DNA from: an uncultured Blautia sp.
Lineage (GTDB): Bacteria; Bacillota; Clostridia; Lachnospirales; Lachnospiraceae
Length of the DNA stretch: 64,000 bases
Direction of reading: 5' to 3'
Assembly: GCA_900540785.1 (NCBI GenBank)
Contig: UQHF01000004.1
Location: forward strand, 65,106 to 129,105
Shown piece by piece: positions 1-8,217 of this stretch. Each line of letters begins with the position of its first letter. The stretch's first letter is position 1. The notes under the pieces are model-generated. The model saw only the letters and a list, made by a program, of their open reading frames with translations, was not told the DNA's origin and did no database searches. Both the position numbers and the translations under genes were made by a program.

Positions 1-33
1 CTGTTGATTTACAACTTCTGAATTATAGCATAG

Positions 34-58
34 AAAAACCCTCCGTGTAAAGAGGGTT
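34..58 (-). terminator. Intrinsic terminator after the pseudouridine synthase
   Basis: A 7-bp perfect stem (AACCCTC at 37-43 with GAGGGTT at 52-58) is followed on the minus strand by a run of T. It lies directly downstream of the stop of the minus-strand gene at 70-813. Confidence 0.85.
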
Positions 59-69
59 CTTCAAACTTT

Positions 70-813
70 TTATGCTTTTTTCAAAATGGAGACTTCCTCT
101 TCCGTAAGCTGCCTGCACTCTCCTTTTAAAAGTGTCTCCGGCAAGGTAAGCGGCCCCATTGAAATCCGTTTCAGATAAATGACTTTTTTCCCCACAGCCT
201 CCATCATGCGTTTTACCTGGTGAAATTTCCCCTCGCATATGGTAAGATGAACTTCCGACTGCCATTTTAAAGACTCCCCGGGAATCTTTTTCACGGAAAG
301 TATTTCAAGCTTTGCAGGAAGGGTATCTTTCTTTTCGCCGATGTCCACTCCCTTTCTCATAGCCTTCACATCTTCCTCTGTAACGGCTCCCTCTACTACA
401 GCATAATACGTCTTATCTACGTGCTTTTTCGGAGAAAGGAGCGCATGGGCAAGTGCTCCGTCATCTGTGATCAAAAGCAGACCTTCTGTATCTTTATCAA
501 GGCGGCCCACCGGAAACAGTCCTTTTCTCCTGTCCGGGATCAGCTCCATCACCGTCTTGTCTCTTGCGTCCTCTGTGGCGCTTACATATCCTGCCGGCTT
601 ATGGAGAAGGTAATATACAAACTCCGGCGCAGCTCCTATCTCCTGACCGAGAAGCGCAACCGTATCTTTTTCTGTATCTACCTTCTGTTCCGGTTTTTTT
701 ATGGAAACTCCATTTACCTGAACCTGCCCTTTCTGGATCATTTTCTTTACTTCGCTTCGCGTTCCAGCCCCCGCATCTGCCAGAAATTTATCAAGTCTCA
801 CTGCTTTTTTCAT
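70..813 (-). CDS. RsuA/RluB-family 16S/23S rRNA pseudouridine synthase
   Basis: The 247-residue protein isomerises a uridine in ribosomal RNA to pseudouridine. It has an N-terminal S4 RNA-binding domain (about residues 1-47, RLDKFLADAGAGTRSEVKKM) and the catalytic motif GRLDKDTEGLLL, with Asp106 as the expected nucleophile. The C-terminal stretch KFHQVKRMMEAVGKKV is typical of the RsuA/RluB/RluE group. Length and domain order are normal. The sequence does not settle whether it is RsuA (16S U516) or RluB (23S). It is separated by 17 bp from the upstream permease gene and ends in a clear terminator, so it may be the last gene of that transcript. Confidence 0.9.
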   Translation of the reverse strand: MKKAVRLDKFLADAGAGTRSEVKKMIQKGQVQVNGVSIKKPEQKVDTEKDTVALLGQEIGAAPEFVYYLLHKPAGYVSATEDARDKTVMELIPDRRKGLFPVGRLDKDTEGLLLITDDGALAHALLSPKKHVDKTYYAVVEGAVTEEDVKAMRKGVDIGEKKDTLPAKLEILSVKKIPGESLKWQSEVHLTICEGKFHQVKRMMEAVGKKVIYLKRISMGPLTLPETLLKGECRQLTEEEVSILKKA

Positions 814-830
814 TTTCTGCTCCTGTATCT

Positions 831-2963
831 TTATTCAAGAGGAATATTTGATTCCAGAAGACCTTCCTGTACCTTTACACTGTCCTCCAGAATAAAATCC
901 GGTACTTTTTCTTTCAGCACATATCCCATGCCTCCATATACCGGATAGTTTCCATAAGAGAGCCCGTCTGCCGTATATGTTATCTCGACATCAACATTTT
1001 CTCTTTCTACCCAGCCCGGCATAAGAAACTGCGGAACGATCGCCTGCTCCAGCTCTTTTAGCTGTTCTTTCTCTTCATAGCGCACAATGACCATATCCAA
1101 CATTCCGTCTTCTTTATTTTCTTTTGTATAATAAACATCGGCATATTCCAGATTTTCGATTCCCTCAAACAAAGGATACCCTTTTTCTTTTAAAAATGCA
1201 ACTGTTCTCTTAAATCCCGGATAAAGATACACACTTCCATTGTAAGAGATCTGCGACTCTTTTCCAGGTACCAACTGATCCGGCTTTTCTGTAGAAGGCA
1301 GCATATCATAATCATAATAGAGCAGACTGCACGGCAGTTCTGTAAATGTTTTCGCATCTGCATCTTTTAAGTCTTTTCGCAGATTTTCCAAAAACTCTGC
1401 TTTTTCGCTTTCTTTCATGAGCTCGTCTTCTACAGTACCGCCTGCAAGCGTAAACGAATTTTTATATTTTTCCCCTACATCCAAAAATCCATATTTCCAC
1501 GCGATATAATCGGGATCTTTGTGTATTTCTTCCATTAAGGCTCTGCACTGACTGCGTTCTATAGTATAATGCCGGTAAATTCTTCTTCCAAATCCGGTCT
1601 CAAATCGAACAGGAAGATAACACCCATCTTCACTTTCTTTTAACGGCTCTTCCCGGACTATTTTCTTCAAAATCTCGTACATCTCGGGCGTTTTTTCTAT
1701 GGTTATAAATGTTCCCGGACCATTGTCTTTCACATTCTTTTCTTCATATTTTCCCTCCTCTGTCTCACAGATATACGGAATTACCTCATTTCCGTTTACA
1801 TCATAAAGCTCAAAGGCGATGCTTTCAATTTTCTCATAATCCGGAATGTATGTTTCATACCCTGTTAAATCCATCTTAAATATAAACGCCACAGCTGCCA
1901 CTGCCAGAAAGGACGCGATAAGATGAAACTTTCTGCAGAAAAAGCACCGGAAATCAAAATGGTAAAAGGTTTCCAGAATCCCATGAACCATCACGATTCC
2001 GAAAATACCTCCTGCAACCGCCCAGACAACTCCATGCCCTCCTGTAGGCGCTGCATAGGCAAATAAACCGATGCCAAGTCCTGCCGGAATTACCACCATG
2101 AAGCGGACAACCGGCTCGCTCCAGGAATATACAAGGGCATGTCCTGCTTTCTCAAGCGGTCTTTTTTCAAATGCGAGAAAAGCTGCCACTGCGAAAAGCG
2201 CTCCCACAAAAAGCAGCCCCAAAAACAAGATCACTCCTGCCTCCCCATCTCTGTACATTTCCAGAAAACGGTCCTGAACAAACAGCGGTGAAAAATAATT
2301 ATAGAAAATTCCAAGAATTCCATTCTGTAAATAGTAATAATTTCTGTAAAAAGTCTCTCCGTATCCATTCAGAACCCAGGAAAGAGCCGGGAAATAAAAA
2401 AGGAGTCCAAAGAAACATAAAATTCCCATAAGGATATTCCCTGTCATGCTCAAAACAAACACCGTACAGAAGTAGATCAGGAAATAGTCCAAAAGATGGA
2501 ATATCATCAGCTTTACTGCCATCCCCATAAGTCCGAGACTGAAAAAGCCCCTGGAAGCGCCGATACATACAGCAAGAAATTCCATGATCACATAAGGAAC
2601 AATATAAAAGACAACTCCTGCAAAAGCCTGCTGTAAAAAAATCTGCTTTCTTGTCAGAGGAAGACTGTGATAAAAGTCCGCCTTTCTTTTGGAATACAGA
2701 TACCCAAAACTGCTTACACCATTTATAAACGCAGCCACCATTGCCATTACCAGTCCTGTCAGTACAAAACCGTCTCTCCAGAGATTTTCATAAAGAATTT
2801 CCATCTGACCTGCTGTGTAGTGCAGATGCTGCCACTGTCCAAGCATCACAAGCTCTGCCACCGGAAAGGCAAAAACAAATCCGACTGCAATAAAAAGTGG
2901 AAGCCAGGGCTTACTTTTAAACGCAGTCGTTATATTTTTACTAGAAAAGATTTTGGATCTCAT
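831..2963 (-). CDS. ABC transporter membrane subunit (ABC-2-like, large extracytoplasmic region)
   Basis: The 710-residue membrane protein is the permease partner of the ATPase gene just upstream. The first ~360 residues hold about ten hydrophobic segments. The remaining ~350 residues are hydrophilic with one short membrane segment before them, so a large domain probably faces outside. The frame is open from a GTG at 2984, but the ATG at 2963 has a good GGAGGTGG site 7-9 bases upstream, so I place the start there. It overlaps the ATPase gene by 23 bases, implying translational coupling. It resembles Firmicute permeases controlled by YtrA-type regulators (often annotated DUF6449). The exported substrate is unknown; cell-wall stress or antibiotic response is the usual theme for such units. 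Confidence 0.75.
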   Translation of the reverse strand: MRSKIFSSKNITTAFKSKPWLPLFIAVGFVFAFPVAELVMLGQWQHLHYTAGQMEILYENLWRDGFVLTGLVMAMVAAFINGVSSFGYLYSKRKADFYHSLPLTRKQIFLQQAFAGVVFYIVPYVIMEFLAVCIGASRGFFSLGLMGMAVKLMIFHLLDYFLIYFCTVFVLSMTGNILMGILCFFGLLFYFPALSWVLNGYGETFYRNYYYLQNGILGIFYNYFSPLFVQDRFLEMYRDGEAGVILFLGLLFVGALFAVAAFLAFEKRPLEKAGHALVYSWSEPVVRFMVVIPAGLGIGLFAYAAPTGGHGVVWAVAGGIFGIVMVHGILETFYHFDFRCFFCRKFHLIASFLAVAAVAFIFKMDLTGYETYIPDYEKIESIAFELYDVNGNEVIPYICETEEGKYEEKNVKDNGPGTFITIEKTPEMYEILKKIVREEPLKESEDGCYLPVRFETGFGRRIYRHYTIERSQCRALMEEIHKDPDYIAWKYGFLDVGEKYKNSFTLAGGTVEDELMKESEKAEFLENLRKDLKDADAKTFTELPCSLLYYDYDMLPSTEKPDQLVPGKESQISYNGSVYLYPGFKRTVAFLKEKGYPLFEGIENLEYADVYYTKENKEDGMLDMVIVRYEEKEQLKELEQAIVPQFLMPGWVERENVDVEITYTADGLSYGNYPVYGGMGYVLKEKVPDFILEDSVKVQEGLLESNIPLE

Positions 2964-3840
2964 ATCCTGCCACCTCCGTCTCACTGATAAATATTTCTTC
3001 CAGAGATAAAGGAATTACCTCATGGAACAGAGGGCGCTTTTCTTCCACAATATGAAGAATTTCTTCTTTTGTCCCTCTTGCCGTGATCATCAGAAGAGAA
3101 CCCTGATGACTGACTTTTAAAACCTCCAGATCTCGCATCAACTCATATTCCTTTGATTTATCAGAAAATACGCATTGTATTTTGTGGATATGGCTCTTCA
3201 TCTCTTCCAGTTCTTTTGATAGAAGAATCCCTCCTTTATGCAAAAGACCCACATGGTCGCAAATATCTTCCAGTTCCCGAAGATTATGAGAAGCGATCAC
3301 CGGCGCAAAATCCCGGTTCATGATCTCCGATGCAAAAATACTTTTTACTGCCTGGCGCATAACCGGATCCAGTCCGTCAAATGTCTCATCTCCCAGAAGA
3401 TACCTCGTATTGGCGCTGATTCCCAGAATCACCATAAGCTGTTTTTTCATTCCTTTGGAAAAGGTGGAAATCCGCCGTTTCCCCTCCATCTGAAACTGTT
3501 TCATCAGACGGTGATACTTTTCTTTGTGAAAGCCCGGATAATAGTTGCTGTAAAAATTCATCAAATCCTCCGGCGTATAATTTAACGGCACATAGCTGTC
3601 GTCCGGAATATAAAAAACAGAGGCTTTCTTTTTATCATTTTCATACACAGGCTCCTTATCTACCAGAACCTCCCCTTCATCTGGCTTTAAAATACCGGCT
3701 GCAATACGAAGAAGCGTACTTTTTCCTGCCCCGTTGCTTCCTACAAGCCCGAATACCTCCCTGTTGTAAATATTGAGGCTTACCTTGTCTACTGCACAGA
3801 CTTTCCCGAAAGATTTCCTGCACTCTTTTATCTCAATCAT
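2941..3840 (-). CDS. ABC transporter ATP-binding protein (YtrB-like)
   Basis: This 299-residue ATPase powers the neighbouring permease. It shows Walker A (GSNGAGKST, near residue 35), a degenerate signature FSKGMKKQ in place of LSGGQ, Walker B (YLLGDETFDGLDP) and the switch histidine (VIASHNLRELEDIC). The degenerate signature is common in YtrB/BcrA-type exporters. The ATG at 3840 overlaps the end of the GntR gene by 8 bases, and the stop lies inside the next gene, so the three genes form a tightly coupled operon under the GntR regulator. Confidence 0.88.
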   Translation of the reverse strand: MIEIKECRKSFGKVCAVDKVSLNIYNREVFGLVGSNGAGKSTLLRIAAGILKPDEGEVLVDKEPVYENDKKKASVFYIPDDSYVPLNYTPEDLMNFYSNYYPGFHKEKYHRLMKQFQMEGKRRISTFSKGMKKQLMVILGISANTRYLLGDETFDGLDPVMRQAVKSIFASEIMNRDFAPVIASHNLRELEDICDHVGLLHKGGILLSKELEEMKSHIHKIQCVFSDKSKEYELMRDLEVLKVSHQGSLLMITARGTKEEILHIVEEKRPLFHEVIPLSLEEIFISETEVAGYEIQNLF

Positions 3841-4207
3841 GTTTCTCCTCCCTGTAGCAATCCTGAATTTCTGAAATGAGAAGCTCCTTATCTACTTTCA
3901 GAGTTTTTCCCTTCCTGACAACCCCTTTAAACTCTTTCAGATATTCCTGGCGTCCCACCTGCAGCACTTTGTCTGTATCTGCCACAAAATTGCCTCTTCC
4001 TTTTACCGGATAAATCAATCCCTGCTGCTCGAGCTCCATATAAGCCCTCTGTATGGTATTGGGATTAATCGATAAATCCACAGCAAGCTGACGGACAGAA
4101 GGCATTTTCGTTCCCACCGGCAGCGCACCTGTAATGATCAGCGTCTTAAATTTTTCTGCCACCTGTTCATATATGGGCCTTCTGTCCTGATAATCTAAGA
4201 AAATCAT
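3833..4207 (-). CDS. GntR-family regulator, YtrA subfamily
   Basis: The 124-residue DNA-binding protein has an N-terminal winged helix (residues ~10-75, with QLAVDLSINPNTIQRAYMEL as the recognition region) and only a short C-terminal tail, as in YtrA-type GntR regulators. It is the first gene of a three-gene operon with an ABC ATPase and permease, the usual arrangement for a repressor of a cell-envelope or antibiotic-responsive transporter. A strong GGGAGGG site precedes the ATG. A perfect inverted repeat just upstream (4227-4249) is the probable autoregulatory operator. Confidence 0.9.
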   Translation of the reverse strand: MIFLDYQDRRPIYEQVAEKFKTLIITGALPVGTKMPSVRQLAVDLSINPNTIQRAYMELEQQGLIYPVKGRGNFVADTDKVLQVGRQEYLKEFKGVVRKGKTLKVDKELLISEIQDCYREEKHD

Positions 4208-4226
4208 ACGTTCCCTCCCATCTCAT

Positions 4227-4249
4227 GTGTATTAATTGTCTTAATACAC
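4227..4249 (-). promoter_or_regulatory. Probable YtrA-type operator
   Basis: A perfect inverted repeat, GTGTATTAA-N5-TTAATACAC, lies between the promoter and the start of the GntR gene. It sits at about +3 to +25 of the predicted transcript, where a bound repressor would block transcription. Function is inferred from position and symmetry. Confidence 0.75.
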
Positions 4250-4251
4250 TT

Positions 4252-4280
4252 AGAGTACCATATTTTATACGGCAGAACAA
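4252..4280 (-). promoter_or_regulatory. Promoter of the GntR-ABC operon
   Basis: On the minus strand TTGTTC (4275-4280) is followed after 17 bp by TACTCT (4252-4257). The predicted start falls at the edge of the inverted-repeat operator. Confidence 0.6.
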
Positions 4281-4324
4281 CATTTTAAAATCTTAAAGTT
4301 TTATAAAGCTTTTCTATGGATAAA

Positions 4325-4381
4325 GAAAAAACCGGAAAACAGAAGAGGCAATACATCTGCCTCTCTGTCTTCCGGATTTTT
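4325..4381 (-). terminator. Terminator of the csoR-copA operon
   Basis: A long imperfect hairpin (arms near 4331-4349 and 4359-4376) is followed by six T on the minus strand, 14 bp after the copA stop. Its other side faces the GntR promoter. Confidence 0.85.
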
Positions 4382-4394
4382 GTGATCTTTGCGT

Positions 4395-4598
4395 TTATTC
4401 CACGCTTACCACCTCGTATCCTGCATCTGCCACTGCTTTTGCAAGCGCGTCTTTATCTGTATTTTCCGGAGCTTTTATATAAGCTGCCTTATCTTCCAGA
4501 TTCACATCTGCCTGTACGCCTTCAAATCCTTCCAGCGCTTTTTTTACGGCTGCCTGACAGTGCGGGCACATCATTCCATTAATTTTCATTGTGATCAT
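4395..4598 (-). CDS. Possible in-frame internal product: CopZ-like copper chaperone
   Basis: Inside the copA frame, AAAAAGGAGG lies 8 bases upstream of an in-frame ATG at 4598. Initiation there would give a free 67-residue HMA protein beginning MITMKINGMMCPHCQ, the length and fold of a CopZ chaperone (MxCxxC metal site). The same bases encode the Lys-Lys-Glu-Glu-Thr-Glu linker of the full-length pump. This looks like a copA-copZ pair whose frames have merged while the second gene kept its own ribosome site. That both proteins are made is inference. Confidence 0.55.
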   Translation of the reverse strand: MITMKINGMMCPHCQAAVKKALEGFEGVQADVNLEDKAAYIKAPENTDKDALAKAVADAGYEVVSVE

Positions 4599-6959
4599 TT
4601 CTGTTTCCTCCTTTTTGATGCTTTCTTCTATATTATTGCTCTGAAGCACAGCTTCCTCCTGTTTATTTTCCTCTCTTTTTGCGAAAGGACGGAACCGTTT
4701 CAGGCGAAGTGCGTTTGTCACCACAAAAATACTGCTCATACTCATTGCAGCAGCTCCCAGCATGGGATTTAATTTCAGACCGAAGGCTGTATAAAAAATT
4801 CCTGCCGCCACCGGAATTCCAAGTGCATTATAGAAAAATGCCCAGAAAAGATTCTGCTTGATATTCCGGATCACTGCCTTGCTCAGACGGATTGCAGTCA
4901 CTGCATCAAGAAGGTCATTTTTCATAAGAACCACGTCTGCGCTTTCAATGGCAACGTCTGTCCCTGCTCCGATCGCCATTCCCACATCTGCCCTTGCAAG
5001 AGCCGGTGCATCATTTACGCCGTCTCCTATCATGGCAACGGTTTTTCCCTGTCCCTGGAGCTTTGCGATTTCCCGCTCTTTATCCTGCGGCATGACTTCT
5101 GCAATAACCGTATCAATATCCAGTTTTTTACGGATCGCCTCTGCCGTCCTTCTGTTGTCACCTGTGAGCATGACAACTTCAATTCCAAGCTCCTTCATCT
5201 GCTGCACAGCCTGTCGGCTTGTGGGTTTTACCACGTCAGCCACAGAGAGAAGTCCGATAATTTTACTTTCTTCTGCGAAAATCATAGGCGTTTTTCCTTC
5301 ATCTGCAAGCGCTTCCAACCGCTTTTCATATGCACCGAGAGCAATTCCCTGCTCCTTCATCATACGGCTGTTTCCTGCAAAATACCAGCGCCCGTTTATC
5401 TTTCCTTTTACGCCCTGACCTGGAACAGAAAGAAATTCCTCTGTCTTCTCTCCTTCGATTCCCCTTGCCCTGGCATATTCCAAAATCGCCTCTGCAAGCG
5501 GGTGCTCGCTTCCCCGCTCAAGACCTGCTGCAATCTTTAAAAAGGTATTTTCAGAAATCTCTGCTTCCACATCTGTCACAACAGGCTTTCCCTGGGTAAT
5601 GGTTCCTGTTTTATCAAGAACCACACTTTTAATATTGTGTGCCGTCTCAAGCGCCTCTCCTGACTTGATCAGGATTCCGTTTTCTGCGCCTTTCCCGGTT
5701 CCCACCATGATGGCAACAGGAGTAGCAAGCCCGAGGGCACAGGGGCAGGAAATCACAAGTACGCAGATGGCGCAGGAAAGCGCGAATTCAAACGTAGCCC
5801 CTGCAATGAGCCAGGCAATGGCTGTCACAAGGGAAATACCCATGACTGTCGGCACAAAAATCCCTGCAATCTTATCTGCTGTTTTTGCAATGGGCGCCTT
5901 ACTGGAGCTTGCCTCCTCCACAAGACGGATAATCTGAGAAAAGGTGGTATCCTCCCCCACTCTTGTTGCCTTAAAACGGATAAATCCTGTTTTATTTACA
6001 GTGGCTGCAATAACCGTGTCATTTACCTGCTTGTGAACGGGAATGCTCTCGCCTGTAATGGCAGCCTCATCCACACTTGTACTTCCCTCTGTAATAAAGC
6101 CATCTACTGGAATGCTTCCACCCGGACGGACAATGACAATGTCTCCTGCCTGTACCTGCTCCGCCGGAATTTCCATCTCTTTTCCTCCCCGCTCTACTGT
6201 AGCAGTCTTTGGGGCAAGGTCAAGAAGCTTCGTGATCGCCTCGCTTGTCTTTCCCTTTGATTTTGTTTCCAGATATTTTCCCACGGTGATCAGTGCCAGG
6301 ATCATGGCGGCTGACTCAAAATACAAATCGTGATAATATCTGTGCACCAATTCCATATCTCCATTTGCCAGCCCGTAACTCATTCGGTAAATAGCAAAAA
6401 TCCCATATACAAGGGAAGCTGTGGAACCGATTGCGATCAGGCTGTCCATATTAGGAGCAAGGTGGAATAAGGTCTGATACCCTTTTATGAAGTATTTTCT
6501 GTTTACATAGATAACAGGCAGGCAGAAAAGAAACTGGGTAAAGGCAAAACTCACTCCGTTTTCTGCGCCTTCCAGAAACGCCGGAAGGGGAAGCCCCACC
6601 ATATGTCCCATAGAAACATACATAAGCGGAATTAAAAATGCAAACGATACGATCAGGCGCATTTTCATATTTCGAATCTGTTCTTCTACAGGAGAACGGT
6701 TTCCTCCTACGCTTCCTTTTTCTGTCTCTCTTTTTGTAGTTCCCGCTCCCTGTACACTGGCGCCGTATCCTGCCTTTACCACTGCATCGATAATCTGTCC
6801 TTCCTGAAGGATATTTTCATCGTACTCTACCTGCATACTGTTTGTGAGAAGGTTGACGCTTACCTTTTCTGCTCCTGAAAGCTTTGAAACACATTTCTCT
6901 ACTCTGGAAGAGCAGGCAGAGCAGGTCATGCCTGTCACATCAAACTTTTCTTTTTTCAA
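4395..6959 (-). CDS. copA: Copper-exporting P-type ATPase with N- and C-terminal metal-binding domains
   Basis: The 854-residue P1B-type ATPase pumps Cu(I) out across the cytoplasmic membrane. Visible elements are an N-terminal HMA domain (GMTCSACSSR, Cys13 and Cys16), the membrane CPC motif (405-407), the phosphorylation loop DKTGT (449-453), the HP motif (SEHPLAEA) and the hinge GDGVND. Unusually, a second HMA domain is fused at the C-terminus (GMMCPHCQAA, last ~67 residues). It follows csoR by 15 bp in an operon with a CsoR-type operator. The codons joining the pump to the C-terminal domain contain a strong internal ribosome site (see 4395-4598). Confidence 0.95.
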   Translation of the reverse strand: MKKEKFDVTGMTCSACSSRVEKCVSKLSGAEKVSVNLLTNSMQVEYDENILQEGQIIDAVVKAGYGASVQGAGTTKRETEKGSVGGNRSPVEEQIRNMKMRLIVSFAFLIPLMYVSMGHMVGLPLPAFLEGAENGVSFAFTQFLFCLPVIYVNRKYFIKGYQTLFHLAPNMDSLIAIGSTASLVYGIFAIYRMSYGLANGDMELVHRYYHDLYFESAAMILALITVGKYLETKSKGKTSEAITKLLDLAPKTATVERGGKEMEIPAEQVQAGDIVIVRPGGSIPVDGFITEGSTSVDEAAITGESIPVHKQVNDTVIAATVNKTGFIRFKATRVGEDTTFSQIIRLVEEASSSKAPIAKTADKIAGIFVPTVMGISLVTAIAWLIAGATFEFALSCAICVLVISCPCALGLATPVAIMVGTGKGAENGILIKSGEALETAHNIKSVVLDKTGTITQGKPVVTDVEAEISENTFLKIAAGLERGSEHPLAEAILEYARARGIEGEKTEEFLSVPGQGVKGKINGRWYFAGNSRMMKEQGIALGAYEKRLEALADEGKTPMIFAEESKIIGLLSVADVVKPTSRQAVQQMKELGIEVVMLTGDNRRTAEAIRKKLDIDTVIAEVMPQDKEREIAKLQGQGKTVAMIGDGVNDAPALARADVGMAIGAGTDVAIESADVVLMKNDLLDAVTAIRLSKAVIRNIKQNLFWAFFYNALGIPVAAGIFYTAFGLKLNPMLGAAAMSMSSIFVVTNALRLKRFRPFAKREENKQEEAVLQSNNIEESIKKEETEMITMKINGMMCPHCQAAVKKALEGFEGVQADVNLEDKAAYIKAPENTDKDALAKAVADAGYEVVSVE

Positions 6960-6974
6960 TTCTGTTCCCTCCCA

Positions 6975-7238
6975 TTATTTCAGGATTTTTCCCAGCATGG
7001 AAACAAATTCGTCTATTTTGGCTTCCTTTTCCTCCTCTGTTTCCGCATTTGCAACACAGGATTTTAAATGCGCTGTCAAAATTTCCTTATTGATTTTATT
7101 TAAAATCGCTTCTGTTGCCATAAGCTGCTGAGAAATTTCAATGCAGTACCGATCCTCGTCCATCATTCGGAGAATCCCGTCCATCTGTCCTCTTGCTGTC
7201 TTTAAAAGTCTTGTCATTTTCTTCTTATCTGCTTTCAT
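6975..7238 (-). CDS. csoR: CsoR-family copper-sensing repressor
   Basis: The 87-residue all-helical repressor carries the Cu(I)-binding triad of CsoR: Cys32 (YCIEIS), His57 (AHLKSC) and Cys61. Copper binding would release it from DNA and switch on copA. It is the first gene of the csoR-copA operon, and a CsoR-type palindrome with GC-rich arms (7253-7269) lies 14 bp upstream of its start. The triad favours copper over the FrmR (formaldehyde) or RcnR (nickel) branches. Confidence 0.92.
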   Translation of the reverse strand: MKADKKKMTRLLKTARGQMDGILRMMDEDRYCIEISQQLMATEAILNKINKEILTAHLKSCVANAETEEEKEAKIDEFVSMLGKILK

Positions 7239-7252
7239 CTCGCTCTCCTTTC

Positions 7253-7269
7253 ATACCCCTCCGGGGTAT
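7253..7269 (-). promoter_or_regulatory. CsoR operator
   Basis: A perfect palindrome, ATACCCC-TCC-GGGGTAT, just downstream of the csoR promoter. It matches the TACCC...GGGTA form known for CsoR sites in Firmicutes. Confidence 0.85.
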
Positions 7270-7275
7270 AGTATA

Positions 7276-7304
7276 AATGTACACCAAAAAAACTCCTCTG
7301 TCAA
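7276..7304 (-). promoter_or_regulatory. Promoter of csoR-copA
   Basis: TTGACA (7299-7304 on the minus strand) is followed after 17 bp by TACATT (7276-7281). The -35 lies inside the 3' arm of the terminator of the preceding gene, so terminator and promoter share bases. Confidence 0.8.
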
Positions 7305-7340
7305 GAGTTTTATAAATAAAACTTTTTACAGAGGAAGTTT
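7284..7340 (-). terminator. Terminator of the CPBP protease gene, overlapping the csoR promoter
   Basis: The arms AAACTTCCTCTGT (7328-7340) and ACAGAGGAGTTT (7290-7301) pair with one bulge and are followed by seven T on the minus strand, 24 bp after the protease stop. The distal arm supplies the last bases of the csoR -35. Confidence 0.75.
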
Positions 7341-7363
7341 CGTTACTCCTTTTTATTGCTCTT

Positions 7364-8197
7364 TTAAATTGCCCGGTATCCCCGTTTTTTTCCTTTTTTT
7401 ACAAAATAGGAAATTCCAAAAATCACAGCTGCCAGCAGAATTCCATATAAGGTAAGAACTGCTGTATTTGCCATTGCAGCATACGGCGTTCCCTCAAGTG
7501 CCAGAAGCTTTGGCGCCGCCTCCGTAAGAAGAAGGGAAAATACATTTGCCCCAATATGGAGAAGGGCACTGCTCCACAGATTTCCGCTCATCTCCAGAAT
7601 GTACGCCATAACAGCGCCAAGGATTCCCGCATAAATAATCTGCACAAAATTTCCGTGGAACACGCCGAAAATCACACCCGAAAGAATCGCTGCCGCCGGG
7701 ATTTTCATATAATCACGAAGTCTTAAATACATAAGCCATCGAAAAATTGCCTCCTCCGCCAGTGGAGCTACAATTCCCATCCACAGGATCATTTCCCATA
7801 AACTGTATCCTGTCGTAATGCTTTCCATCATATTCTGATATGTGTTGTCCTGCACAAATATCTGAAGAATCCCTACAAAGAGATTCACATAAAAGGCAAG
7901 ACCTGCGCCAAGAAGGAGCAGAAGTCCGCATTCCCCCAGGTTTAATTTTTCTCCCGGAGGATTGGACACCAGTCTTCCAAAAACTCTCCTGTCTCTGTCT
8001 TTTCTGTAAAGATATACAGCGGGAACTATGGTGATCATTCCCGTAACACCTGTGATCAGAATAGAAAAACGATTAAATCCCTCATTGCCATATCCTGTCA
8101 TTTGCGCGAGAAAAACAAGGACTGCACTTCCCAGGATCTGGTAAATGCAGAGGAACAAAACCAGAGGACTTAATCCCCTCCACACCTTTCCCGGCAA
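7364..8197 (-). CDS. CPBP-family intramembrane glutamic endopeptidase
   Basis: This ~277-residue multi-pass membrane protein belongs to the CAAX-protease/bacteriocin-processing (Abi) family. All three catalytic motifs are present: EEAIFR (EExxxR), FGVFHGN (FxxxH) and HIGANV (HxxxN). Roughly eight hydrophobic segments are visible. No ATG is available near the N-terminus; the frame opens at a TTG (8197) and a GTG at 8185 is an alternative, each with only a weak ribosome site. It lies 20 bp downstream of the HAD gene and is probably co-transcribed with it. Family members act in bacteriocin self-immunity or membrane-protein processing; its substrate is unknown. Confidence 0.85.
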   Translation of the reverse strand: MPGKVWRGLSPLVLFLCIYQILGSAVLVFLAQMTGYGNEGFNRFSILITGVTGMITIVPAVYLYRKDRDRRVFGRLVSNPPGEKLNLGECGLLLLLGAGLAFYVNLFVGILQIFVQDNTYQNMMESITTGYSLWEMILWMGIVAPLAEEAIFRWLMYLRLRDYMKIPAAAILSGVIFGVFHGNFVQIIYAGILGAVMAYILEMSGNLWSSALLHIGANVFSLLLTEAAPKLLALEGTPYAAMANTAVLTLYGILLAAVIFGISYFVKKGKKRGYRAI

Positions 8198-8217
8198 GCT
8201 CTGACGGCGCAGAGGGC

